Both the position numbers and the translations under genes were made by a program. Shown piece by piece: positions 54,074-62,350 of a stretch of DNA of 64,000 nt; the first letter of the stretch is position 1, and every line of letters begins with the position of its first letter. Below the pieces are notes generated by a model. The model saw only the letters and a program-made list of their open reading frames with translations, did not search any database and was not told where the DNA came from. The stretch is from Glycomyces tenuis DSM 44171 (GTDB lineage: Bacteria; Actinomycetota; Actinomycetes; Mycobacteriales; Micromonosporaceae): the NCBI RefSeq assembly GCF_000427885.1, contig NZ_ATYW01000015.1, forward strand, positions 124,001 to 188,000, in the 5' to 3' direction.

Positions 54074-54361
54074 TCACCTGCGCTCGAGGCGATCGTCGCC
54101 GCGCGTGATCTGGGTCGTGGCGGCGCTCTCGTGGGCGGCGAGCTCGTCGGCCGAGATCCCCAGGGCCCGGCAGAGCGCGACGATGGTGAAGAACGCCGGC
54201 GTGGCGATGCGCCCGGTCTCGATCTTGCGGAGCGTCTCGGGGGAGACGCCGGCCTCGGCGGCGACGTCGAGGAGGCTGCGGGGGCCGCGCGCCGCCCGCA
54301 ACGCCCGACCGAGCGCGCGCCCGCGCGCGTAGTCCTCGGGTGTCAGTGGCGGTCGGATCAT
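54074..54361 (-). CDS. XRE-type HTH regulator, probably leaderless
   Basis: 95 residues: HTH near residues 30-80 (LLDVAAEAGVSPETLRKIETGRIATPAFFTIVALCRALGISADEL). The ATG at 54361 lies six bases downstream of a TATAAT (54373-54368 on the minus strand), so the mRNA probably starts at the ATG without a leader. It is divergent from a methionine aminopeptidase gene, with two 16-bp operators in between, and likely represses both. Confidence 0.82.
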   Translation of the reverse strand: MIRPPLTPEDYARGRALGRALRAARGPRSLLDVAAEAGVSPETLRKIETGRIATPAFFTIVALCRALGISADELAAHESAATTQITRGDDRLERR

Positions 54362-54363
54362 GT

Positions 54364-54393
54364 CGGTATTATAGTACCGGTATAAAAATACCG
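54364..54393. promoter_or_regulatory. Paired 16-bp palindromes between the XRE and MetAP genes
   Basis: CGGTA-N6-TACCG at 54364-54379 and CGGTAT-N4-ATACCG at 54378-54393 abut one another. They share the pattern CGGTATnnnnATACCG and cover the -10 of the regulator gene and a TATAAA on the other strand. Confidence 0.8.
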
Positions 54394-54414
54394 TCATCTT
54401 TTGAAAGGCCCACC

Positions 54415-55194
54415 ATGATCGAGCTGTACTCCACCGCCGAGATCGAGCAGATGCGGCCCGCCGGCCGCTTCGTCGCCCAGACGCTGGCCGAGCTCGCCCG
54501 CGCCGCCGACGTCGGCGTCAACCTGCTCGAACTGGACGCGCTGGCCGCGCGCCGCATCGAAGAGGCGGGCGCGGTCTCATGCTATGTGGACTACCATCCG
54601 TCGTTCGGCGGCAGCCCGTTCGGGAAGGTCCTGTGCACCTCGGTCAACGACGCGGTCCTCCACGGCCTGCCGCACGACTACCGGCTGCGCGACGGCGACC
54701 TGCTCAGCCTCGACTTCGCCGCGAAGGTGAACGGCTGGGTGGCCGACTCGGCTCTCAGCGTCGTCGTCGGCACGCCCAGGGACGAGGACCTCCGGCTCAT
54801 CGACACCGCCACGCGCGCACTGGAGGCCGGGATCGCCGCGGCCCGTCCGGAGAACAAGCTCGGCGACGTCTCCGCGGCGATCGCCGAGGTCGCCAGGGCC
54901 GCGGGCCTGACGATCAACACCGACTTCGGCGGGCACGGCGTCGGCCGCGAGATGCACGGCGACCCGCAGGTGCCCAACGACGGCCGCCCCGGCCGGGGCC
55001 TGAAGCTCAAGCCGGGCCTGGTCATCGCGATCGAGCCGTGGTTCCTGCACACCACCGACGAGATCCGCTACGACCCCGACGGCTGGACGCTGCGCAGCGC
55101 CGACGGTTCGAGAGGCGCCCACATGGAGCACACGATCGCGGTCACCGACGGCGAGCCGATCGTCCTGACCGACCGCTCGTTCACCGTCGCCTGA
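54415..55194 (+). CDS. map: Type I methionine aminopeptidase
   Basis: 259 residues of the pita-bread fold. Metal ligands are visible: D in LSLDFAAK, D in VADSALS, H in GGHGVGREMHGDP, E in IEPWF and E in MEHTIAV; HPSFGGSPFGKVLCTSVNDAVLHG supplies the substrate His. It removes N-terminal Met. It has no N-terminal zinc extension. The gene is under a dedicated XRE regulator rather than in the ribosomal-protein operon, so it is probably a secondary, inducible MetAP (inference). ATG 54415 follows AAAGG. Confidence 0.92.
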   Translation: MIELYSTAEIEQMRPAGRFVAQTLAELARAADVGVNLLELDALAARRIEEAGAVSCYVDYHPSFGGSPFGKVLCTSVNDAVLHGLPHDYRLRDGDLLSLDFAAKVNGWVADSALSVVVGTPRDEDLRLIDTATRALEAGIAAARPENKLGDVSAAIAEVARAAGLTINTDFGGHGVGREMHGDPQVPNDGRPGRGLKLKPGLVIAIEPWFLHTTDEIRYDPDGWTLRSADGSRGAHMEHTIAVTDGEPIVLTDRSFTVA

Positions 55195-55197
55195 GCG

Positions 55198-55827
55198 TCA
55201 GCGACTCGATTCGGCCCGCTTGAGCCGCTCCAGGCGGTCGATCATGCGCTCGGTGGCGATCTCCTCGGCGGTGACGGCGTAGCCGTAGTGGTCCCGCCAG
55301 TCGCCGTCGATGTAGAGGTAGCGCTTGTGCAGCCCTTCGCGGCGCAGCCCGAGCTTCTCGGCGACCCGGTTCGACGGGCCGTTCTCGGGCCGGATGTTGA
55401 CCTCGATGCGGTGCAGCCGTCCCACGGTCAGCGCGTGGTCGACGACGATCGCGAGCGCGGTGGCCGTGATGCCCTTTCCCGCGTGGCCGCGGTCGATCCA
55501 GTACCCGGCGTAGGCCGAGCCGAAGGCGCGGCGCACGATGTTGCCGACGGTGAGGCCGCCGACGAGCTCGCCCTGCCAGCACACGGCGAGCGGCCAGCTG
55601 GTGCCGTCCTTGACCGAGCGTTTGAGGCCGCGGAGCATGGCGCGGAACGCGGCCGGGGAATGCGCCTCGTGCCAGGTGGTGCCCGTGCCGGGCTCCCAGG
55701 GGGCGAGCCAGGCCTCGTTCGAGCGGCGCAGCTCCGACCAGCGCCGGGCGTCGCCGCGGTGGAACGGCCGTACGCTCACGTCGCCGTGGCGGAGGTTCAC
55801 GGGCCAGCCGGGGTTGGAAAGGGTCAT
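55198..55827 (-). CDS. rimJ: GNAT N-acetyltransferase, RimJ/RimL type
   Basis: 209 residues. Starts with VSVRPFHRGDARRWSELRRSN as in RimJ; the acetyl-CoA site contains DRGHAGKGITATALAIVVDH, and the end reads NGPSNRVAEKLGLRREG. The family acetylates the N-terminus of ribosomal or other proteins. It stands 37 bases from moeA; the rimJ-moeA-galU order corresponds to Rv0995-Rv0993 in M. tuberculosis. The specific substrate is not shown by the sequence. Confidence 0.88.
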   Translation of the reverse strand: MTLSNPGWPVNLRHGDVSVRPFHRGDARRWSELRRSNEAWLAPWEPGTGTTWHEAHSPAAFRAMLRGLKRSVKDGTSWPLAVCWQGELVGGLTVGNIVRRAFGSAYAGYWIDRGHAGKGITATALAIVVDHALTVGRLHRIEVNIRPENGPSNRVAEKLGLRREGLHKRYLYIDGDWRDHYGYAVTAEEIATERMIDRLERLKRAESSR

Positions 55828-55864
55828 CTGTTTCGGTCCAAAAACTGTGCGTCTAGGGATGGCG

Positions 55865-57103
55865 TCATCGGTTTCGATCCAGCAGGAGCACGTCCACCGT
55901 GGACCCGGCGGGCACCCGGGTGGCGTTCTCGCCGATGGTCATCAGGCCGGTGGCCTCGGCGAGTCCTGTGAGCGTGTAAGAGGTCGACCCCAGCGGGGCC
56001 ACGGTGTAGCCGCCCCCGCGGCGTTCGGCGACGCGGACCGGACGGAATTCGCGCAGCCCGTTCGGTGAGGATACGGGCTCGGTCAGGTTGGCGCGCACGC
56101 TGGGCCGGAATACCGGCTCGGCGCCCGCGAGGCGCTGGATGAGGGGGCGGGCGATCGTCTCGAAGGCGATCTGCGCGGAGACCGGATCGCCCGGCAGGCA
56201 CACGATGGGGACCTCTTCGGGCCCGATGGTGCCGAAGCCCATGGTCTCGCACAGGTAGACGGCGACGGGGTCGAAGGCGACGGCGCCGTCGCGCGAGAGC
56301 GTGCGACGCACCATGTCGCCGGGGCCGGTGCCGGTGCCGCCGGTGGTGATGACGAGGTCGGCGCGGAGGATCTGGTCGTCGAGGACGGTGCGCAGCGCGT
56401 CCGGTTCGTCGTCGCAGATGCCGACGCGGTAGGCGTGCGCGCCGGCCTCGGAGGCGGCGGCGGTCACCAGGTGCGAGTTGACGTCGATGAGCTGGCCGGG
56501 CTGGGAGGGCCTGCCGGTGTCGACCAGTTCGTCGCCGGTGGCGATGACGACGACGCGCGGGGTCGGGCGGACGACGACGTCGGCGACGCCGGAGGCGGCG
56601 AGCAGCCCGATCAGCTGCGGGGTGATGCGGCGGCCCTCGTGGGCGAGGATCTCCCCGGAGGCGCGTTCGGTGCCCAGGCGGCGCACGCCGTGGCCGCGCC
56701 GCGGCACCTGGCGGACCTCGACGGTGGCCATGCCCTCGTCGGTCCAGGCCAGCGGCACGACGATGTCGGCGCCGACCGGCAGCGGCGATCCGGCGGCGAC
56801 GGCGAAGCAGGTGCCGGGGACGAGGCGGACGGGCCGCCACGAGGAGGCGGCGAGGTCGCCGAGGACCTTGAGGCCGATGCCCCGTTCGGGGCTGGCCCCG
56901 GCGACGTCGTCGGCGGCGCAGGCGTAGCCGTCGATCGCGGCGTAGTCGAAGGCGGGCAGCGGCCCCGGCGCGGTGACGTCCTCGGCGAGGACCGAGCCGG
57001 TCGAGCGGGTCATGTCGACGTCGGTGGGCGGCAGGGGGCGGACCAAGGCCAGCGCCTTCGACAGGAAATCCGCCAGTGGCGTCGCGTCGCCGCTCCCGGT
57101 CAT
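55865..57103 (-). CDS. moeA: Molybdopterin molybdenumtransferase
   Basis: 412 residues with the domains of MoeA: DVDMTRSTGSVLAEDVTAPGPLPAFDYAAIDGYA at the start, the MogA-like fold with VVVIATGDEL and TTGGTGTGPGDMVR, and a C-terminal beta domain after VCLPGDPVSAQIAF. It inserts molybdate into adenylylated molybdopterin. Downstream is rimJ, upstream galU, as in mycobacteria. Confidence 0.94.
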   Translation of the reverse strand: MTGSGDATPLADFLSKALALVRPLPPTDVDMTRSTGSVLAEDVTAPGPLPAFDYAAIDGYACAADDVAGASPERGIGLKVLGDLAASSWRPVRLVPGTCFAVAAGSPLPVGADIVVPLAWTDEGMATVEVRQVPRRGHGVRRLGTERASGEILAHEGRRITPQLIGLLAASGVADVVVRPTPRVVVIATGDELVDTGRPSQPGQLIDVNSHLVTAAASEAGAHAYRVGICDDEPDALRTVLDDQILRADLVITTGGTGTGPGDMVRRTLSRDGAVAFDPVAVYLCETMGFGTIGPEEVPIVCLPGDPVSAQIAFETIARPLIQRLAGAEPVFRPSVRANLTEPVSSPNGLREFRPVRVAERRGGGYTVAPLGSTSYTLTGLAEATGLMTIGENATRVPAGSTVDVLLLDRNR

Positions 57104-57138
57104 CCCTCAGCCCCCCGTTCGTCGAGTCCCCACCGGTG

Positions 57139-57176
57139 CCGCCTGAACGCCGGGTGTCGTTCCAGCGTTCAGGCGG
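57139..57176 (-). terminator. Hairpin after galU
   Basis: A perfect 12-bp stem CCGCCTGAACGC (57139-57150)/GCGTTCAGGCGG (57165-57176) with a 14-base loop, just past the galU stop. Confidence 0.65.
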
Positions 57177-57184
57177 TCTTGTCG

Positions 57185-58075
57185 CTAGTCCAGTGTCGCA
57201 CTGAATTCACGCAGCCAGGCGTTGAAGCCGGGCAAGTCGTCACGCTCGGTGGCCAGCTCCACCAGCGTCTGAAGGTATGCGGTCGGCTCGCCGGTGTCAT
57301 ACCGGCGGCCGCGGAAGATCACGCCGTGTACTGGGGTTCCGTTGGCGCGCATGGTGTCCATGGCGTCGGTGAGTTGGATCTCGCCGCCGCGGCCGGGCTC
57401 GGTGGCGTCGATGACCGGGAAGATCGAGCCGGGCAGGACGTAGCGCCCGATGAGGCTCAGGTTCGAGGGCGCGTCCTCGACGGACGGCTTCTCGACCAGG
57501 CCGGTGACCTCGACGATGTCGGCGTCGCCGGTCGGCGCGACCGAGGCGATGCCCCAGCGGGAGACGTCCTCCTTGGGAACCTCCATCAGCGCCAGGACGA
57601 TGCCGCCGGTCTCGGCCTGGAGGTCCATCATGCGCGGCAGGAGCGCGTCGTCGAGGTCGCAGAACTCGTCGCCGAGGAGGACCGCGAAGGGCTCGTCGCC
57701 GACGTGGGCGGCGGCGCGGCCGACGGCGTGGCCGAGGCCGAGGGCGGTGCCCTGGCGGACGGCGTGGACCTCGGCGAGGCGCTGGGGGGCCCGGATCGCC
57801 TCGATCGCGGCGTCCTTGCCCTTCTCGGCGAGGAAGGTCTCGAGGTCGGCCCTGACGTCGAAGTAGTCGATCATCGAGTCCTTGCCGCGGGCGGTGACGA
57901 GGAGGACGTCGTCGGCTCCGGCGGCGGCGGCCTCTTCGACGATGTACTCGAGGACGGGCTTGTCGATGAGCGGCAGCAGCTCCTTCGGGACGGCCTTGGT
58001 GACCGGGAGGAAGCGGGTCGCGTTGCCTGCGGCTGGAATGACGGCCTTGGTGGCCCGGCGCGAGGTATCTGACAT
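57185..58075 (-). CDS. galU: UTP-glucose-1-phosphate uridylyltransferase
   Basis: 296 residues. The nucleotidyltransferase motif AVIPAAGNATRFLPVTKAVPKELLPL is near residue 11; GTALGLGHAVGRA, LLGDEFCD, LVEKP and ELTDAM-like QLTDAM follow. It makes UDP-glucose for cell-wall and storage glycans. It reads GNATRF where the commonest form is GLGTRF, a known variation in actinobacteria. It follows the diguanylate cyclase gene on the same strand. Confidence 0.95.
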   Translation of the reverse strand: MSDTSRRATKAVIPAAGNATRFLPVTKAVPKELLPLIDKPVLEYIVEEAAAAGADDVLLVTARGKDSMIDYFDVRADLETFLAEKGKDAAIEAIRAPQRLAEVHAVRQGTALGLGHAVGRAAAHVGDEPFAVLLGDEFCDLDDALLPRMMDLQAETGGIVLALMEVPKEDVSRWGIASVAPTGDADIVEVTGLVEKPSVEDAPSNLSLIGRYVLPGSIFPVIDATEPGRGGEIQLTDAMDTMRANGTPVHGVIFRGRRYDTGEPTAYLQTLVELATERDDLPGFNAWLREFSATLD

Positions 58076-58167
58076 AGGGCGAGCGTATCGTGACCACAGC
58101 GGGTCACATGCCCGCCACCCGAAGAATCGGACCGGTCGATACCGGGTCGAAGCGGGCGGGCCGGGGC

Positions 58168-60156
58168 TCAGTCGGCGGCGATGCGCCAGGTGTCCCTTCC
58201 GGCGGCCTTCGCCTCGTAGAGGGCCTCGTCGGCGGCCGCGAGCACTCCGGCGGCGGTGTCGGCGTGCTCGCCGAGGACGGCGATGCCCACCGAGACGGTG
58301 ACGCGCAGTTCCCGCCCCCCTTCGGCGTCGTTCACTTTGAACGGCCGGTCGGCGCAGGCCCGGCCGAGGCGTTCGGCGACGGCGGCGCCGCCCACGGCGT
58401 CGGTCTCCGGCAGGAGCACCGTGAACTCCTCGCCGCCGTGGCGGAACGCCAGGTCGACCTCCCTGATCTGGCTGGTGATGCGCCGCGCCAGCTCCACGAG
58501 GACCTGGTCGCCGACGGGATGCCCGTAGGTGTCGTTGACGGTCTTGAACCGGTCGAGGTCGATGGCGAGCACGGCGCTGGGGCGCTGGTAGCGGCGGGCG
58601 CGCTCGGCCTCGCGGCGCAGCGAGGTCTGCATGAAGCGGTAGTTCCACAGCCCGGTGAGCGGGTCGGTGAGGCTGAGCCGCTGGGCCTGGCGGTGCAGCA
58701 GGACGTTCTCGACTGCGACGGCGGCCTGTCCGGCGAAGGTCTTGAGCGTCTCGACGTCCCCCTGGTCGAAGTCGAGCGAGGCCACCCGGTCGTAGAGCAC
58801 GAGCACGCCGAGCACGCCGCGGTCCTCGGCGTCGACGGCGCCGCTCTCGTCTTCGGACATGGCCCGCCGCATGCCGGGGTGCTCGGGCTCGACGGGCACG
58901 TGGCGGCCGCTGAAGGGCACGGCGACGATGGTCCGCGCGTCCGGTTCGGCGGGCGAGCGGCTCCACTCGCCGAAGCGGCCGTCGACGATGCGGCCGTGCG
59001 CTGGCGCTCCGGAGGCGGCGATCGAGCCGATGATGCCCTCGCCGAGGCGGATCGTCACCGGCCCGCCGGTGCCGAGCGCGCCTTCGCCGGCCCGCTGGAG
59101 CAGCTGCTCGGCGTCGGCGACGTCGACGAGCATGATCAGGCCGGCCTCGGCGTTGGTGGTGATCATCGCGGTGTCGAGGATGACCTCGAGGATCCGGTCG
59201 AGGTCGAGGGTGGCGGTGAGCGTCTGGCCGAGCCAGCCGAGCTGGCCTCGCATCTGGTCGCGGGAGGCGGTGAGCGCCTGCACGTACGTCTGGGTCTGGG
59301 CGGTCATGCGGTTGAAGCTGAGCGCGAGCTGGGCGACCTCGTCGCGGCCGTGGACGGGGACGCGGGCGTCGAGGTCGCCGTCGGCGACGCGCTCGGCGGC
59401 GGCGGAGAGCTCGGCGAGCGGGCGGGTGGTCGAGCGCGACAGCCACGAGGCGAGCGCGACGGCGCATATCGCCGAGACGGTCACCATGGCCGTGAGCGTC
59501 CAGTACATGGGGGTGAGGTCGGTGGAGGCGGTGCCGATGCGCAGCGGCAGGAAGACGTCGGTGGCGTCCCAGCTGCCGGCGTCGCCGCCGCCGACCGACA
59601 GCGGCCGGGCGCGGCCGTCCTGGAGGATCAGGTCGGCGTCGGCGGCGACGGCGACCGAGGCGAGGAAGTTCCGGTCGACGACGCGGAAGGCCGTGAAGAC
59701 CGAGACGCTGCCGTCGGGGTTGGCGACGAGGGCCTGGGAGGCGAGCGCGACGATGGGCTCCTCGGGGGCCACGGCGATCTCGGCGCCGCAGTCGATCCAG
59801 GCGCCTCGGGGGGCCTCGGCGCCGACGCCTTCGGCCTCGACCGAGCCGGCCGCTTCGAGGCCGGAGAAGACGATGCCGTCGACGACGTGGCGGTCGACGA
59901 CGAGCCGGGCCATCTCGGCGGCGTTCTCCTCGTCGCCGCTACGGTGGTTGAGGGCCACCGCGGCCGCGGAGGCCTGGATCCGCTCGCAGATCGTGCCGAG
60001 GGTCGAGTCGACCGTGGCGGCCGCCGAGTCCGCCAGCCGCGCCTCCCTGGATTCCGCCAGGTGGGACATGATGGCAGCGACGAAGACGGCCCCCACCAGG
60101 ACCGGCCCCAGCACGACGACGAGGAACGCCGTGGTGAGCCGTGAGCGCAGCGACAC
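58168..60156 (-). CDS. Membrane diguanylate cyclase with HAMP and GAF domains
   Basis: 662 residues. Two membrane helices (near residues 10-30 and 235-255) flank an outer domain of about 200 residues. A HAMP domain (RPLAELSAAAERVADGDLDARV), a GAF domain (about 330-480) and a C-terminal GGDEF domain follow. The active site reads GGEEF and is preceded five residues earlier by RxxD (REVD), the inhibitory c-di-GMP site, so it is predicted to make c-di-GMP with product feedback. No EAL domain is present. GTG 60156 with GAGGGG upstream is preferred to the start at 60282. Confidence 0.9.
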   Translation of the reverse strand: MSLRSRLTTAFLVVVLGPVLVGAVFVAAIMSHLAESREARLADSAAATVDSTLGTICERIQASAAAVALNHRSGDEENAAEMARLVVDRHVVDGIVFSGLEAAGSVEAEGVGAEAPRGAWIDCGAEIAVAPEEPIVALASQALVANPDGSVSVFTAFRVVDRNFLASVAVAADADLILQDGRARPLSVGGGDAGSWDATDVFLPLRIGTASTDLTPMYWTLTAMVTVSAICAVALASWLSRSTTRPLAELSAAAERVADGDLDARVPVHGRDEVAQLALSFNRMTAQTQTYVQALTASRDQMRGQLGWLGQTLTATLDLDRILEVILDTAMITTNAEAGLIMLVDVADAEQLLQRAGEGALGTGGPVTIRLGEGIIGSIAASGAPAHGRIVDGRFGEWSRSPAEPDARTIVAVPFSGRHVPVEPEHPGMRRAMSEDESGAVDAEDRGVLGVLVLYDRVASLDFDQGDVETLKTFAGQAAVAVENVLLHRQAQRLSLTDPLTGLWNYRFMQTSLRREAERARRYQRPSAVLAIDLDRFKTVNDTYGHPVGDQVLVELARRITSQIREVDLAFRHGGEEFTVLLPETDAVGGAAVAERLGRACADRPFKVNDAEGGRELRVTVSVGIAVLGEHADTAAGVLAAADEALYEAKAAGRDTWRIAAD

Positions 60157-60302
60157 CGAAGCCCCCTCAAGTTCACTCTCTAGAAGACTACCTAGAGCTA
60201 CCGACCCGACACGACACGGCACGTCTATTCGATCAGGTATGACCGAAAGGACGAGATATATTCTCCATTCGGTGGAAACCACCGAGGTGAACCGCTATCG
60301 CA

Positions 60303-60935
60303 ATGAGGAGCATCGTGATCACAACGAAGGACACCGCCCGGACGCGGCTGCTGGACGCCCGCAGGGCGATGCCGGCGGCGGCGCGCGAGGCGGCCGACGC
60401 GGCGACATGGAACGCCTTGCGGGACTTTCTGAGCGAGGCGCTGAGCGAGGGCGCGACAGTGGCCGCGTACCGGCCGTTCGGCGCCGAGCCGTGCGCGACG
60501 CTGCGGCCCGAACTGCCCGAGCTGCTCACCGAGCGCTACACGGTGCTGCTTCCGGTCACCTTGCCCGACAACGACCTCGACTGGACCGAACTCGGTTCCG
60601 AAGTGCCCCATACGGGTTCGTCGAATCGGCCGTGGAGCGGCGTGGCGCTGACCGGGCCCCGCGGCGTCGAGGCCGTCGCGCCCGCCTGCGGGGCCGAGGC
60701 GATCGGGCGGGCCGAGGCCGTCATCGTGCCCGGCCTGGCCGTCTCACATGGCGGAATCAGGCTGGGGCGGGGCGGCGGCTGCTACGACCGGGCGCTGGCG
60801 CGCCTGGCGCCGGGGGTGCCGGTGGTGGCGCTGCTGCGCGACGGCGAGTTCGGCCTCGACGTGCCCGCCGAGCGGCACGACCGCCCGGTCACCGGCGTGG
60901 TGACCCCGGGCTCGGGCTACACGGCGGCGGGGTAG
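60303..60935 (+). CDS. 5-formyltetrahydrofolate cyclo-ligase
   Basis: 210 residues with the MTHFS fold: the N-terminal LLDARRAMP, the ATP-binding end GLAVSHGGIRLGRGGGCYDRALARL near residue 150, and EFGLDVPAERHDRPV. It converts 5-formyl-THF to methenyl-THF using ATP. Divergent from the diguanylate cyclase. ATG 60303 is used, but an AGGAG directly before GTG 60315 makes that a possible start. The gene precedes the Ruc-like zinc ribbon, as Rv0992c precedes Rv0991c. Confidence 0.92.
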   Translation: MRSIVITTKDTARTRLLDARRAMPAAAREAADAATWNALRDFLSEALSEGATVAAYRPFGAEPCATLRPELPELLTERYTVLLPVTLPDNDLDWTELGSEVPHTGSSNRPWSGVALTGPRGVEAVAPACGAEAIGRAEAVIVPGLAVSHGGIRLGRGGGCYDRALARLAPGVPVVALLRDGEFGLDVPAERHDRPVTGVVTPGSGYTAAG

Positions 60936-60978
60936 TCGGGCGCCGTCGAGGAACCGGTCACTGCCAGGCGGGATGGGA

Positions 60979-61005
60979 TTAGCACTCCAGTGTGTTGAGT
61001 GCTAA
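60979..61005. promoter_or_regulatory. Perfect CIRCE element (HrcA operator) upstream of the zinc-ribbon gene
   Basis: TTAGCACTC, a 9-base spacer, GAGTGCTAA: both arms match the CIRCE consensus exactly. It lies 82 bases before the GTG of the Ruc-like gene and 43 bases beyond the cyclo-ligase stop. Confidence 0.95.
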
Positions 61006-61087
61006 TGTCGATCCGGGTCTGAGCGCGACCCGGTTTCGGCGGCGCCCCCAGACCGCCGATGGAGCCCGCCACCGCTGGAGGAGAGAC

Positions 61088-61393
61088 GTGCCTGTCTACG
61101 AATACCGCTGCAAGGAGTGCGGTTACGAGTTCGACCGCCACCAGTCGTTCACCGAAGCGCGCCTGACCGACTGCCCCTCCTGCGAGGCGAAAGGCGCCCT
61201 GCGCAAGGTCTTCGGCAACGTCGGTGTCACCTTCAAAGGCAGCGGCTTCTACCGCACCGACTCCCGTTCGACCGGTTCGAGCTCCTTGAGCGCCAACGGC
61301 TCCCAGAACGGCGCGAAGAAGACCGAGAAGTCCGAGAGCACCGCTGGGAGCGAGGCGAAGCCCGCGGCGAAGAGCGAGTCGAAGGCCGCCTGA
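61088..61393 (+). CDS. FmdB-type zinc-ribbon protein, Ruc (Rv0991c)-like redox chaperone
   Basis: 101 residues. An N-terminal zinc ribbon (YEYRCKECGYEFDRHQSF ... CPSCEAK) is followed by LRKVFGNVGVTFKGSGFYRTDSRS and a disordered Ser/Ala/Lys tail. The sequence and the neighbouring cyclo-ligase gene match M. tuberculosis Rv0991c (Ruc), reported as an oxidation-activated chaperone; the four Cys would be the redox zinc site. A perfect CIRCE upstream indicates heat-shock control by HrcA. GTG 61088 follows AGGAGA. Function is by homology. Confidence 0.87.
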   Translation: MPVYEYRCKECGYEFDRHQSFTEARLTDCPSCEAKGALRKVFGNVGVTFKGSGFYRTDSRSTGSSSLSANGSQNGAKKTEKSESTAGSEAKPAAKSESKAA

Positions 61394-61396
61394 GCC

Positions 61397-62350
61397 TCAG
61401 TTCAGCGCGAGCGCGACGGCCGTCGTGAGCACGAGCTGCGCGAGCGCGAGCGGCACCAGGCCCTTCCAGCACAGCGACTGGATCTGGTCGACCCGCAGGC
61501 GCGGCCACGCCACGCGCAGCCAGATGACGACCATCGACAGCGCGCCGGTCTTCAGCAGCGTCCACAGCCAGCCGAGCGACTCGGGCCCCGGCCCCTTCCA
61601 GCCGCCGAGGAACAGCACCGCCGTCAGCGCCGAGATCACGACGATCCCGGCGTACTCGGCTAGGAGCAGCAGCGCGAACCGCAGCCCGGCGTACTCGGTG
61701 AGGTAGCCGAACACCAGCTCCGAGTCGGCCACCGGCGCGTCGAACGGCGGCCTGCGGATCTCGGCGAGCCCGGCGGTGAAGAACACGAACGCCGCCGGCG
61801 CCTGCCACAGCAGCCACCACGGCTCCCACGCCTCGACGATCGCCGGCAGGCTCAGCGTCCCGGCCGCGACGGCGACGGACGCGGCGGCCAGCACCAGCGG
61901 CAGCTCGTAGGCCATGAGCTGCGCGGCGCCGCGCAGCGCCCCGACGAGCGTGTACTTGTTGGCCGAGGCCCACCCGGCCATGAGCACGGCCAGCACCCCG
62001 ACGCCCACGAGCGCGAGCACGACGAACAGGCCCATCTCCAGGCTCGAGCCGACGAGGTCGCCGGGCCCGAGCGGGATGAACAGCATCACCAGCAGGTAGG
62101 GGACGAGCGCGACGGCCGGCGCGAGCTTGAAGACCGGCTTGTCGGCCGCGTCGGGGACGAGGTCCTCCTTCTGCGCGAACTTGACGCCGTCGGCGATGAG
62201 CTGGGCCCAGCCGTGGAAGCGTCCGGCGTGCATCGGTCCGAGGCGGCCCTGCATGTGGGCCATGAGCTTGTGCTCGGTCTGGCCGACCAGGAGCGGCAGG
62301 ACCAGGAACGCGGCCATGACGCCGAGGAGTTTGAGCGCGATCTCAAGCAT
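61397..62350 (-). CDS. nuoH: NADH-quinone oxidoreductase subunit H-like protein
   Basis: 317 residues, eight membrane helices. NuoH motifs: GRLGPMHAGRFHGWAQLIADGVKFAQKED near residue 35, the conserved acidic loop region ASANKYTLVGALRGAAQLMAYELPL, and ETIRRPPFDxPVAD-like AEIRRPPFDAPVADSELVFGYLTEY. It forms part of the quinone site of complex I. Its ATG overlaps the nuoC stop by 8 bases. It is the last nuo gene here; the neighbouring gene is convergent with only 3 bases between stops. Confidence 0.93.
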   Translation of the reverse strand: MLEIALKLLGVMAAFLVLPLLVGQTEHKLMAHMQGRLGPMHAGRFHGWAQLIADGVKFAQKEDLVPDAADKPVFKLAPAVALVPYLLVMLFIPLGPGDLVGSSLEMGLFVVLALVGVGVLAVLMAGWASANKYTLVGALRGAAQLMAYELPLVLAAASVAVAAGTLSLPAIVEAWEPWWLLWQAPAAFVFFTAGLAEIRRPPFDAPVADSELVFGYLTEYAGLRFALLLLAEYAGIVVISALTAVLFLGGWKGPGPESLGWLWTLLKTGALSMVVIWLRVAWPRLRVDQIQSLCWKGLVPLALAQLVLTTAVALALN

